The notes: generated from the letters alone by a model not told the origin. Shown: positions 1-8,955, counted from the first letter of the stretch. The stretch: 40,204 nt of DNA from Actinomycetota bacterium (GCA_005888365.1 VAWZ01000002.1:9985-50188), one strand, 5' to 3'. Translations and numbers: made by a program.

Positions 1-71
1 ACGCTCGCGGGCAGCAAAGCCACCCCGAACACCGACGCGACGAGCACGACACCGAAGAGAAGCCGCTTCAT
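1..71 (-). CDS. N-terminal fragment of a secreted/membrane protein (signal-peptide-like MKRLLFGVVLVASVFGVALLPAS...), truncated by window edge
   Basis: Reverse complement of 1..71 begins ATG and encodes a hydrophobic signal-like N-terminus; runs off the window. Confidence 0.5.
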   Translation of the reverse strand, partial: MKRLLFGVVLVASVFGVALLPAS

Positions 72-417
72 ATTCTCCCTCCGAATCGGTTGCAGTCCTG
101 CTGGCGGCCGCTGCACGACGGACGCGCTACTGCGCAAACTCCTTCCGCTCGACGACGGCTTGCCAATCTGTCCGCGGCCTTCGCCGGCAGCCTCCGGCGA
201 CCGAAGACCTACCCGCTCGTCGTGCGATCAAAACGCAGTCCGCGGTGGCCGCTGCCTCACCGTTCGTGATCGCGAAGGACGAAAGCGACGACGACGACCT
301 GTTCCACATTGTCGTCGAGAGGCTGCCAGCCCGGGCGCTCCGCGGGGCGCTGCGACGCTTTCCAGTCACGGTAGATCGAATCGCCGCAATAGCCCACATT
401 CCGAAGCGACCGATTCA

Positions 418-1012
418 ATGCGACGCATGGACCTCGATCCCGCGCCCTGGGCAGAGCCGCGCTACGACAGAGTCGAGTGGTATCCGTCCTTGGATGTGAA
501 TCACCTGCGGCGCGTCGGAGCCTTGGCACTCGATAACGGCGTAGGTGGCTGGTCGGTCAGTCAAACGAAGGGCGTCCGCGTTCTCGTCACGTACGACCAC
601 GCCCAGAGATGCGCTTGCTTGAACTGCGATGGCGATGGCACGTGGGTCGTCATTGACTGGACGCCATGCCGCTTCGGAGGTGATCGTCCCTGGTTTCTTT
701 GCCCTATGTGCGCGACGCGCCGCGTCAAGCTCCACCTCGTCGCGGGCACGTGGGGGCGTGCCGCGTATGTCACGCCCTGGGCTACGAGACTCAACGGCTC
801 GCGTGACAGGTTGCTGCTGAAGGCAGTGAGGCTCCGAAGCCGAGTTGGCAGACGACCGCCATGCTCGGCGACCTGATACCGCCGAAGCCAAGGCCTGGCG
901 CTGGCAGCGCTACTGCGGGCTTCACGAGCGGGTTTTCGCCGCGGAGCTTGAGGTGCTCTCGTCCCTCCGCACGTATTCCCTTCGCCTTCTCGATACGCCG
1001 GTGACCGTCTAG
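418..1012 (+). pseudogene. Degraded zinc-ribbon-type hypothetical protein (frames disrupted)
   Basis: Frame of ORF 160..876 encodes ...DWTPCRFGGDRPWFLCPMCATRRVKLHLVAGTWG; the expected next zinc motif CRVCHALGYETQRL is readable only in another frame (~755-800); DRLLLKAVRLRSRVG returns in the first frame, then AKAWRWQRYCGLHERVFAAELEVL... is in a further frame to a stop at 1012. Confidence 0.5.
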
Positions 1013-1056
1013 TGAACCTCGTCTATGGAGCGGGCAAGCTCGACCGACGACTGAAT

Positions 1057-1072
1057 CCGCTCCGTTGAGCGG
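1057..1072 (-). terminator. Small hairpin just downstream of the ssrA 3' end
   Basis: CCGCTC-CGTT-GAGCGG perfect 6-bp stem; no clear U-tract. Confidence 0.35.
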
Positions 1073-1077
1073 AATTA

Positions 1078-1442
1078 TGGAGGCGGGGGGAATCGAACCC
1101 CCGTCCGCGGTCGCACCGGGCAGAACGTCTACGAGCGTAGTCCGTGCTTGATCTCACCCGCCGGCCGGTTCACGGACGACCAACCGACGGGCCAGCCATC
1201 CTTCAATGTCGCGCTCCGGGCGATTGGCTCTCCCTCGGCGCCGAGCCCGATAGTTGGCGCCGACTCCCGGGTCTCGGGCCGAACCCGGGTCGGCGTCGCC
1301 AGACCTAGCTTCTACTAGGCGGCGAGTGCGAGTTCGTTCTTGTTCGCACTTGCTTTGGTGCCGGTTGATTTACGAGGCCAACCGGCGACCTCGGCTCGCA
1401 GCTCTGCCGGAGAACCGACCACGTCGAAACCTGGTCGCCCCC
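1078..1442 (-). ncRNA. ssrA: tmRNA (transfer-messenger RNA)
   Basis: Minus strand starts GGGGGCGACCAGGTTTCGACG and ends GGGGGTTCGATTCCCCCCGCCTCCA; acceptor-stem halves pair (GGGGGCG/CGCCTCC); internal tag reading frame ending NKNELALAA followed by TAGTAG. Confidence 0.95.
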
Positions 1443-1574
1443 GTATGTGTTGACTTTCCTAGGATAGCGGCGCACAGTGAAACGTAGGCCTTTCGGCGCT
1501 CTGGGTGTGCCGTCTGGCTCTGGATCTACTGGGGAAGTACGAAAGCTGCGAGGGGTAGACGGGAGGATCGGGTT

Positions 1575-2537
1575 GTGACAGTTCTTGTTGAGCGGACGTA
1601 CGTCGACCTCATCGAGCTGCGTGAGGCGGCGAAGGAGGAGGTCAAGAAGGTCGTCCTGGGGCAGGACCGAGCGGTCGAGCTCATGCTCGTCGCCGCTCTC
1701 GCCCGTGGCCACGTGGTCATCGAAGGGCCGCCGGGAAGCGCCAAGACCTTGATGGGAAGGGCGATCGCCCACATGCTGGGGGCGCAGTTCAAGCGCATCC
1801 AGTTCACGCCGGACACGACGCCGAGAGAGCTCACCGGACAGATGGTCAACCGCGGCGGAGAGCTGGTGTTCATGCCGGGTGCCGTGTTCGCGAACGTGCT
1901 CCTGGCGGACGAGATCAACCGCACGCCGCCGCGGACGCAGGCGGCGCTGCTCGAGGCGATGCAGGAGCGGCAGGTGACGGTCGAGGGCAGGACGCAGCGG
2001 CTGCCCGACCCGTTCCTCGTCATCGCGACGCAGAACCCGTTCGAGCACGAGGGTATCCATCCGCTCCCCGAGTCGCAGCTCGACCGCTTCCTGTTCAAGA
2101 TCGTGCTCGACTACGCGGACTCGGAGAGCGAGCTCGACATGCTCGACCTTCCGCACCAGGGCGTCGCCCCGGACATGCTCGGCGAGATCAGGCCTCTGCT
2201 CGGGGTGGTGGGCTTGGATCGCGCACGCGACGAGCTCAACTCGACGCTCGTCCCGGAGCAAGTCGCGCGCTACCTCGTCACGCTCGCACGGGAGACGCGG
2301 TCGCTGCCGGACGTCGAGCTCGGTGCGAGCTCCCGCGCGATCATCCACCTGCTGAGCGCGGCCAAGGCGAACGCCCGCCTGAACGGACGCCACAGCGTCT
2401 CCGCCGAGGATGTCCGCGAGATCGCGCCGTACGTCCTCCGGCACCGCTTGATCGTGCGGCCGGGGGCGAGCCAGGACGAGGCCCTTCGGCAAGCGCTCGA
2501 GCGCGTCCCCATGCCACTCGAGTCCGTCGCCGTCTGA
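1575..2537 (+). CDS. MoxR-family AAA+ ATPase
   Basis: Walker A GPPGSAKT, DEINRTPPRTQAALLEAMQERQVTVEG, ATQNPFEHEGIHPLPESQLDRF motifs. Confidence 0.92.
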   Translation: MTVLVERTYVDLIELREAAKEEVKKVVLGQDRAVELMLVAALARGHVVIEGPPGSAKTLMGRAIAHMLGAQFKRIQFTPDTTPRELTGQMVNRGGELVFMPGAVFANVLLADEINRTPPRTQAALLEAMQERQVTVEGRTQRLPDPFLVIATQNPFEHEGIHPLPESQLDRFLFKIVLDYADSESELDMLDLPHQGVAPDMLGEIRPLLGVVGLDRARDELNSTLVPEQVARYLVTLARETRSLPDVELGASSRAIIHLLSAAKANARLNGRHSVSAEDVREIAPYVLRHRLIVRPGASQDEALRQALERVPMPLESVAV

Positions 2538-2544
2538 GGAAGCG

Positions 2545-2575
2545 CCGGGGCCGCACCGCAAGGGAGCGGCCCCGG
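2545..2575. terminator. Hairpin between convergent moxR-like and coxM-like genes
   Basis: Perfect 10-bp inverted repeat CCGGGGCCGC ... GCGGCCCCGG with 11-nt loop in a convergent intergenic gap. Confidence 0.5.
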
Positions 2576-2581
2576 GATTCC

Positions 2582-3424
2582 CTAGCGTCCGGCAGCCTCC
2601 TCGAGAGCGCGCCGGCCGAGCACCGTCGCGAGATGACGCCGGAACTCCGCGCTGGCCGCGGTGTCGGACGACGGCTCGCTGCCTGAAGCGATGAGCGGTG
2701 CCGCGTCTACGATCGCCGCGCCGCCGGCGATCGCCTCCTCCGCCTGGGTCGCCCGGAGCGGAGTCGCTCCCATGTTCGTGAGCCCGATCGCCGCCCGTCC
2801 GATCGAGCCGTTCCTGCGCTCGACCAGTGTGGCGACCGCGACCGTCGCCCAGTCCTGAGCCCGGCGGCTCATCTTCATGTACGAGCAGCCCGTCGTCGAA
2901 GGGAGCTTCGGCACGCGGATCTCCACCAGCAGCTCCGTCGGCTCGAGCGCGGTTTGGAACACACCCGAGAAGAACTGCGCTGCCGGGACAATGCGTTCGC
3001 CACTCGGGCCGCGGATCACCATCTCGGCGTCGAGGGTGAGCATCACGGTGGGCAGGTCGGAGGCGGGGTCGCCGTGGGCGAGCGATCCGCCGATTGTCCC
3101 GCGGTGACGCACTTGCGGGTCTCCGACCTGCCCAGCCGCACTGGGGACGAGGGGACAATGCTCTTGCAGGAGCGGCGCCTCGACGACGTCCTTGTGCCTC
3201 GTCAGCGCCCCGATCGCGATGTGGTCGCCGGCATCGCGGACGTAGGAGAGGTCGCGGAGCCGTCCGATGTCGACGAGCAGCGATGGGCGGGCGAGGCGAA
3301 GCTTCATCGCCGGCAGCAGGGAATGGCCGCCCGCGAGCAGCTTGGCGTCCTCCCGCCCGCCGAGCAGCTCGAGCGCGTGCTCGGTGCTCTCGGCGACCTC
3401 GTAGTCGAACGTGGCGGGAATCAT
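2582..3424 (-). CDS. coxM: Xanthine dehydrogenase/CO dehydrogenase-family FAD-binding (medium) subunit
   Basis: MIPATFDYEVAESTEHALELLGGREDAKLLAGGHSLLPAMKLRLARP; RHRGTIGGSLAHGDPASDLPTVMLTLDA; adjacent to the large and small subunits. Confidence 0.88.
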   Translation of the reverse strand: MIPATFDYEVAESTEHALELLGGREDAKLLAGGHSLLPAMKLRLARPSLLVDIGRLRDLSYVRDAGDHIAIGALTRHKDVVEAPLLQEHCPLVPSAAGQVGDPQVRHRGTIGGSLAHGDPASDLPTVMLTLDAEMVIRGPSGERIVPAAQFFSGVFQTALEPTELLVEIRVPKLPSTTGCSYMKMSRRAQDWATVAVATLVERRNGSIGRAAIGLTNMGATPLRATQAEEAIAGGAAIVDAAPLIASGSEPSSDTAASAEFRRHLATVLGRRALEEAAGR

Positions 3425-5781
3425 GACTTCGCCTCCTCGATCGCGCGCCAGACTCGTTCCGGGGTTGCCGGCAGCTGGATGTCGCTGACTCCCAGATGCG
3501 AGAGCGCGTCGACGACGGCGTTGATCACGGCCGGTGTGGCCGCGATCGTCCCGGTCTCCCCCACTCCCTTCACTCCGAGCGGGTTCGTGGGGCTCGACGT
3601 CTCGATCCGGTCGGTCTCGAACGACGGGAGCTCTGCGGCGGACGGGACGAGGTAGTTCGTCATCGTCGTCGTCAGCAGATTCCCGTCCTCGTCGTAGATC
3701 CCCTCCTCGTAGAGAGCTGCCGAGATCGCCTGCGCGATCCCACCGTGCACCTGACCGTCGATGATCTCCGGGTTCACGGGAACGCCGACATCGTCGACCG
3801 CGACGTAGCGGACGAGCCGCGTGTCACCCGTCTCGGTGTCGACCTCGACGATCGCCGCATGGGCCCCGCTCGGCCAGGAGAAGTTCGGCGGGTCGTACAC
3901 CGCCGTCGCCTCGAGACCGGGCTCGAGGCCGTCCGGCAGGTTGTGCGCCGCATGAGCCTGGAACGCGATCTCCTGGATCGACATCGTCCGGTCCGGCGAG
4001 CCCTTGACGCTGAACGAGCCGTTCGCAAACTCGAGGTCGTCGGGCGAGACCTCGAGCTGGTGGCTGACGATCTCGCGCGCCTTCCCGATGATCTTCTGGC
4101 TCGCGTGCCAGAGCGCTACGCCGCCGACCGCGAGCGAGCGGCTTCCGTAGGTGTCCATGCCGAGCTGCGAGACGGCGGTGTCGCCGTGCAGTACCTCGAC
4201 CACGTCGACGTCGACGCCGAGCTGGTCGGCGACGATTTGTGCCCACGTCGTCTCGTGGCTCTGCCCGTGCGGCGAGGTTCCGGTGACGACCTGGACGGAG
4301 CCGAGCGGCTGCATACGGATCGTCGCGCTGTCCCAGCCGCCCACCGCGAAGCGGACCGCGCCGAGGATACGCGAGGGAGCGAGGCCGCACATCTCGGTGT
4401 ACGTGGAGAAGCCGACGCCGAGCTGCTTTACGTCGCCGTGCTCTCGGCGAGCTTTCTGGTCGGCTCGGATCGAGTCGAGATCCAGGAGCTCGAGCAGCTT
4501 GTCGAGCGCAGCGTGGAAGTCGCCCGCGTCGATCGTCAGTCCGGAGGCCAGCGTCGCGGGAAACTCGCTGATGAAGTTCTTGCGCCTGAGCTCGAGCGAG
4601 TCCATCCCGAGCTCCTCGGCGAGCGCCTCGATCGTGCGCTCGATGACGTAGGTCGCCTCCGGGCGCCCGGCTCCGCGATATGCGTCGGTCGGTGTCGTGT
4701 TCGTGAAGACCCCGGTGAACGTGACCGAGTAGTTGGGGATGTCGTAGGCGCCGTTGTAGATCCACGCGCCGAGCAGCGGGATTCCCGGCGTGACGAGCTG
4801 GAGGTACGCGCCCATCGCGCACTTCGCGTCCGACTTGACGGCGGTGATCTTCCCGTCCTTCGTCGCGGCGAGCGTGAACTCGTGCACGACGTCACGGCCG
4901 TGGATCGTGGCGACGTAGTTCTCCGCGCGCTCCTCCGTCCACTTGACTGGCCGCCCCAGCCGTCGCGCGAGCGCCGCCGCGAGGGCTTCCTCGGCGTAGA
5001 CGTTGAGCTTCGACCCGAAGCCGCCCCCGACGTCGGGCGCGATCACACGGATCTTCGACTCGGGGATGCCGAGGACGAGCTGGAGCGCGAAGCGCAGGAT
5101 GTGCGGCACCTGCGTCGCCGACCAGACGGTGAGCTCTCCGCCGGGACCGGCCTGCGCCACGACCGCCCGCGGCTCCATCGCGTTCGGGATAAGACGCGGT
5201 TGGACGTACCGCCGGGTGACGACGACGTCGGCAGCTTCGAGCGCGGCCTGGAAGTCGTCCGTCTCGAGCTTCCAGACGTAGCACTCGTTCGTGCCCAGAT
5301 CCGAGTGGACGATCGGCGCGCCTTTCTCGAGCGCCTTGTCGACGTGCGCGACGGCAGGGAGCTGCTCGTACTCGACCTCGACCAGCTCCGCAGCATCCTT
5401 CGCGAGGGCACGGCTCTCGGCCAGGACGACCGCGACGCCGTCGCCCTGGAAGCGTGTCTCGCCCGTCGCGAGCGGGAAGTGCGGCGGAATCTTGATGTCC
5501 TCGGTGACGGGCCACGCGCAGGGAAGCGAGCCCTGCCAGTCCTCGGCCAGCTCCGCGCCGTCCAACACGGCGACGACGCCTTCGGCCGCACGCGCGACGT
5601 CGGTAGACACGCGCGTGATGTGCGCATGTGCGTACGGGCTCCGCACGACCGCCATGTGGACCGTCCCAGGGGGCGCGATGTTGTCGACCCACGTCGCGCG
5701 GCCCCTGAGCAGAGACGCGTCCTCCTTGCGCTTGACCGACGTGCCGACGAAGGTCGTGGTCTTGGACTCGGTCACGGTCAT
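3421..5781 (-). CDS. coxL: Molybdopterin-dependent hydroxylase large subunit, form II CO dehydrogenase-like
   Basis: VKRKEDASLLRGRATWVDNI, DVGGGFGSKLNVYAEEALAAALARRLGRPVKWTEERAENY, active-site-loop motif AYRGAGR, C-terminal GVKGVGETGTIAATPAVINAV. Confidence 0.92.
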   Translation of the reverse strand: MTVTESKTTTFVGTSVKRKEDASLLRGRATWVDNIAPPGTVHMAVVRSPYAHAHITRVSTDVARAAEGVVAVLDGAELAEDWQGSLPCAWPVTEDIKIPPHFPLATGETRFQGDGVAVVLAESRALAKDAAELVEVEYEQLPAVAHVDKALEKGAPIVHSDLGTNECYVWKLETDDFQAALEAADVVVTRRYVQPRLIPNAMEPRAVVAQAGPGGELTVWSATQVPHILRFALQLVLGIPESKIRVIAPDVGGGFGSKLNVYAEEALAAALARRLGRPVKWTEERAENYVATIHGRDVVHEFTLAATKDGKITAVKSDAKCAMGAYLQLVTPGIPLLGAWIYNGAYDIPNYSVTFTGVFTNTTPTDAYRGAGRPEATYVIERTIEALAEELGMDSLELRRKNFISEFPATLASGLTIDAGDFHAALDKLLELLDLDSIRADQKARREHGDVKQLGVGFSTYTEMCGLAPSRILGAVRFAVGGWDSATIRMQPLGSVQVVTGTSPHGQSHETTWAQIVADQLGVDVDVVEVLHGDTAVSQLGMDTYGSRSLAVGGVALWHASQKIIGKAREIVSHQLEVSPDDLEFANGSFSVKGSPDRTMSIQEIAFQAHAAHNLPDGLEPGLEATAVYDPPNFSWPSGAHAAIVEVDTETGDTRLVRYVAVDDVGVPVNPEIIDGQVHGGIAQAISAALYEEGIYDEDGNLLTTTMTNYLVPSAAELPSFETDRIETSSPTNPLGVKGVGETGTIAATPAVINAVVDALSHLGVSDIQLPATPERVWRAIEEAKS

Positions 5782-6246
5782 CTAGCTCACCCCCGCTGCG
5801 GCGGCTGAAACTGCACGAACGATGTTGTGGTACCCGGTGCAACGGCAGAGGTTGCCCTCGAGGCCCTCCCGGATCGCGGACTCGCTCGTCGCCTTGCCCT
5901 CCTCGATCAGGCTGACGGCGGCGAGCACCATGCCGGGCGTGCAGTAGCCGCACTGGAGAGCGTGGTGCTCGTGAAACGCCTGTTGCACTGCGTGGAGCTG
6001 CCCGTTCGACGCGAGACCTTCGATCGTCGTGATCTCCAAGCCGTCGGCCTGGACGCCGAGCATCGTGCAGGACTTGACCGACTCTCCTCCGACGAGGACG
6101 GTGCAGGCTCCGCACGAGGACGTGTCGCAGCCGATGGTCGTACCGGTGAGCCCGAGGCGCTCCCGGAGCACGTAAACGAGAAGCTCACGGGGCTCCAACT
6201 CGAGCTCGTGGCGCGATCCGTTTACGGTCAGCGCTACGTGTCGCAA
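5782..6246 (-). CDS. coxS: 2Fe-2S small subunit of CO dehydrogenase-like hydroxylase
   Basis: LGLTGTTIGCDTSSCGACTVLVGG ... ALQCGYCTPGMVL ... GNLCRCTGYHNIV; TTG start preceded by AGGAGG chosen over the longer ORF. Confidence 0.9.
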   Translation of the reverse strand: MRHVALTVNGSRHELELEPRELLVYVLRERLGLTGTTIGCDTSSCGACTVLVGGESVKSCTMLGVQADGLEITTIEGLASNGQLHAVQQAFHEHHALQCGYCTPGMVLAAVSLIEEGKATSESAIREGLEGNLCRCTGYHNIVRAVSAAAAGVS

Positions 6247-6316
6247 GGCACACCCCTCCTTCCCTGCGAGTTGGACAGGACGAGCGTACTCCTCCCGCAC
6301 GCTCTGTGCACGTTTG

Positions 6317-6781
6317 TCAGCGGCGCCGTCGTAGGGCTCGCTCGACCTGCCGCTTGGCGTCGCGGTCGGCGATCGCGTGGCGCTTGTCGTAGCGCTCCTT
6401 GCCGCGCGCGAGAGCGAGCTCGACCTTGGCACGCCCGTCCTTGAAGTACATCCGCGTGGGGACGAGCGTCAGCCCTCTCTCGCGCACCTTCCCGTAAAGA
6501 GAGTCGATTTCGCGCCGGTGCAGGAGAAGTTTGCGGTCGCGCCCGGGCTCGTGGGCGAAGCGTGCGCCCTGCTCGTGCTCGTCGATCGACGCGCCTACCA
6601 GCCAGGCCTCGCCGCCGCGGACCTCTGCGTACGCCCCCGCGAGGTGCACCTTTCCCGCGCGCGCGGCCTTCACCTCGGTCCCAGAGAGCACGAGCCCGGC
6701 CTCGAGCCGCTCGAGGAGCTCGTAGTCGAACCGAGCACGGCGATTCTCGGCGATCAGCTTGGTTCCGGTCGGCGCCGCCAC
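6317..6781 (-). CDS. smpB: SsrA-binding protein SmpB
   Basis: KLIAENRRARFDYELLERLEAGLVLSGTEVKAARAGKVHLAGAYAEVRGGEAWLVGASI; C-terminal basic tail. Confidence 0.95.
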   Translation of the reverse strand: MAAPTGTKLIAENRRARFDYELLERLEAGLVLSGTEVKAARAGKVHLAGAYAEVRGGEAWLVGASIDEHEQGARFAHEPGRDRKLLLHRREIDSLYGKVRERGLTLVPTRMYFKDGRAKVELALARGKERYDKRHAIADRDAKRQVERALRRRR

Positions 6782-6813
6782 GTCGGCAAGTGTAGGGCCG
6801 CTAGATCGAGCTC

Positions 6814-6863
6814 CTACGCTGGGTTCCTACGCTGGCGCTTCTACGCTGGGCTTCTACGCTGGG
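6814..6863. repeat. Short tandem repeat, about 4 copies of a 13-14-bp unit (CTACGCTGGG(C)TT)
   Basis: CTACGCTGG begins at 6814, 6827, 6841 and 6854; last copy overlaps the stop codon of the cNMP-binding gene. Confidence 0.85.
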
Positions 6864-7258
6864 CTCTCGACGTCGCTGAGCCTGCGCGCGAGCTCCCGCA
6901 GCATCTTGAGCGCGAGCGACGGCTCGCTCTCGAGAAGGGCGAGAGCATCGTCCCGCGCCATGCTCAGGCACTTCGCGTGGGTCGCCGCGCGCACGCGCGC
7001 CACTCGACCGGAGGGGACGAGAAGCGCGACCTCGCCGAAGAAGCTTCCGGGCCCGAGCTCCGCGTGGAAGCCGCCTCGAACCTCGACGCTGACGGTTCCC
7101 TCCAGGACGACGTACATGCCGGATCCCGGATCGCCCGGCACCGCGAGCACCTGTCCCGGCTCGCATTCGATCACCGCGGCATGGGTGGCGAGCCGCTCGA
7201 GGCCGGCCTCCGAGAGGCCCTCGAAGAGCGGAACCGAGCGGAGCTCCTCGCGAGTCAT
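6854..7258 (-). CDS. Stand-alone cyclic nucleotide-binding domain (Crp/Fnr-like) protein
   Basis: MTREELRSVPLFEGLSEAGLERLATHAAVIECEPGQVLAVPGDPGSGMYVVLEGTVSVEV..GPGSFFGEVALLVPSGRVARVRA; no HTH region visible. Confidence 0.85.
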   Translation of the reverse strand: MTREELRSVPLFEGLSEAGLERLATHAAVIECEPGQVLAVPGDPGSGMYVVLEGTVSVEVRGGFHAELGPGSFFGEVALLVPSGRVARVRAATHAKCLSMARDDALALLESEPSLALKMLRELARRLSDVESPA

Positions 7259-7278
7259 GCGCGGTTCATACCACGCGA

Positions 7279-8925
7279 CTAGCGGCGTGCCATCGCGGCA
7301 CAGCGGTCGCAGAGCGGGAACCACGGCGGGCACGAGCGCCCGCACGAGCGGCAGCGCCCGATCGTCGGAGACTCGACCTCGAGCCGAAGCCGAGCGACGA
7401 CGCGCTCGGCCGCCGCCTCTTCCAAGGCAGCGGCGCGCTCGATCGAGACACCTCCGACGCCGGGGTACTGCAGAGCGAACCAGCGGAGGATGCTCGCCGC
7501 GCGGCCCGCCTGCTCGGCGTCTTCGAGCGATGCGCCGCGAAGGCGTGCGGTGTCGAGGAGAAAGTTGAGCTGCGGACGCGCGACGGGATCGCCGGCGAGC
7601 GCGAGCGCGAGATTCGCGAGGAGCTCGAGGCCGTCCTCGTCGACGGGCGCGCTCACCAGCGTCCACGTGTCGCCGAGAGAGAGCCGACGGCCGCGATCTC
7701 GCAGGCGGCGTTGCACCGCGTCCAGGCGCAGCCGGATCGGTTGCAGCGACTCGACCGCGAGCCAGCTCTCGTGCGCCCACTCGCGGATAGCAACACGGTG
7801 CCACGCGACCAGGGCGGCGTCGAGATCGGCCGGCTCCTCGACGGAGAGATCCGAGAGCCGAGGCCGGATGCGAGCCTCGTCGACTACCCGGTAGCCCCTG
7901 TGTCCGCCGGGCAGCGGAACGTGCGGCTCGAGCGCCGACTCGACGACACCGGGGTCGGGGTCGCCCCAGACGAGGCCGGCGAGAACGCCCACGTGCCCAC
8001 GCTCGACGAGGCCGAAGCGTCCCGCCCGGCCCGCGATCTGCGCCAGCTCCCACGGGAGCAACGTTCGCCGCTCCTGCCCGTCGAACTTCGTCGTCTCCGC
8101 GAAGAGGAGCGTCTCGCAGGGGAGATTGACCCCGTGGCCGAGGACGTCGGTCGCGACGCACACGTCGGCGGCCCCCGAGAGAAAGCGTTCGATCTCCTCG
8201 CGGCGCGACGCGAGCGGCATCGCTCCGTAGAGGACGGCGACGCGGCCGGGGTAGAGCCGGTTCACCTCTCCGGCGAGGGCGAGAACCGCGCGGCGACTGA
8301 AGGCGACGACGACCGTGCCGGTCTTTAGCGAGCGGAGCGTCCGCTCCCCGACCCACTCGAGCGGGAGCTTCCGGCCGAAGACCTTGAGCTCTGCCTGCGG
8401 GAACGCGCGCTCGACGAGCGGCAACGCATCGAGCGCGCCGAGCAGGAGGATCTGTCGATATTCGCCGGCGAGCAGCAGTCGCGTCCACGCCGAGCCGCGC
8501 TCCTCGTCGTCGGCCCACTGCACCTCGTCGAGGACGAGAAGCTCACCCCTGCCCGGCGCCATCTCGACCGTGGAGCAGACGATCGGAGCACCCTCGTTCA
8601 CCCGCTCTTCTCCCGTGACAAGCGCCACGCGCTCCGCGCCGAGGCGTGCGCCGAGCCGGCGATGTGCCTCCTGCGCGAGCATGCGAAGTGGTCCCGCGTA
8701 CACGCCGACGCCGGCCGTGGCCAGCTCCTCGAGCGCGGCGTGCGTCTTTCCCGAGTTCGTCGGCCCGAGGTGGGCGACGACCCGCACCGGTGCTATCCGC
8801 CGCGAGGGGAGCGAGATCTCGATGCGCCTCTCGGCTGCGCGCACCGCGTGGGCCGGACGACGGCGCGCGCGCTCGGAGCGGCTGGGCCGCTTCTGTCGTC
8901 CGCCCGCGGTTCGTCGGTGGCGCAT
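7279..8925 (-). CDS. SUV3-like DEAD/DEAH-box RNA helicase with C-terminal Cys-rich motif
   Basis: VRVVAHLGPTNSGKTHAALEEL (motif I), LLVLDEVQWADD, VATDVLGHGVNLP, QIAGRAGRFG, C-terminal CRSCGRSCPPWFPLCDRC. Confidence 0.85.
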   Translation of the reverse strand: MRHRRTAGGRQKRPSRSERARRRPAHAVRAAERRIEISLPSRRIAPVRVVAHLGPTNSGKTHAALEELATAGVGVYAGPLRMLAQEAHRRLGARLGAERVALVTGEERVNEGAPIVCSTVEMAPGRGELLVLDEVQWADDEERGSAWTRLLLAGEYRQILLLGALDALPLVERAFPQAELKVFGRKLPLEWVGERTLRSLKTGTVVVAFSRRAVLALAGEVNRLYPGRVAVLYGAMPLASRREEIERFLSGAADVCVATDVLGHGVNLPCETLLFAETTKFDGQERRTLLPWELAQIAGRAGRFGLVERGHVGVLAGLVWGDPDPGVVESALEPHVPLPGGHRGYRVVDEARIRPRLSDLSVEEPADLDAALVAWHRVAIREWAHESWLAVESLQPIRLRLDAVQRRLRDRGRRLSLGDTWTLVSAPVDEDGLELLANLALALAGDPVARPQLNFLLDTARLRGASLEDAEQAGRAASILRWFALQYPGVGGVSIERAAALEEAAAERVVARLRLEVESPTIGRCRSCGRSCPPWFPLCDRCAAMARR

Positions 8926-8955
8926 CCGCCCACCGTAGCGGCCTGCCGCGACCTA

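Noticed and set aside
1305-3158. 617-aa minus-strand ORF overlapping ssrA and antisense to moxR
   Set aside because: Covers the tmRNA and the opposite strand of a clear AAA+ ATPase; low-complexity Arg/Ala-rich translation.
3496-5808. 770-aa plus-strand ORF antisense to coxL
   Set aside because: Composition artefact of high GC3 opposite a conserved coding sequence; no recognisable domain.
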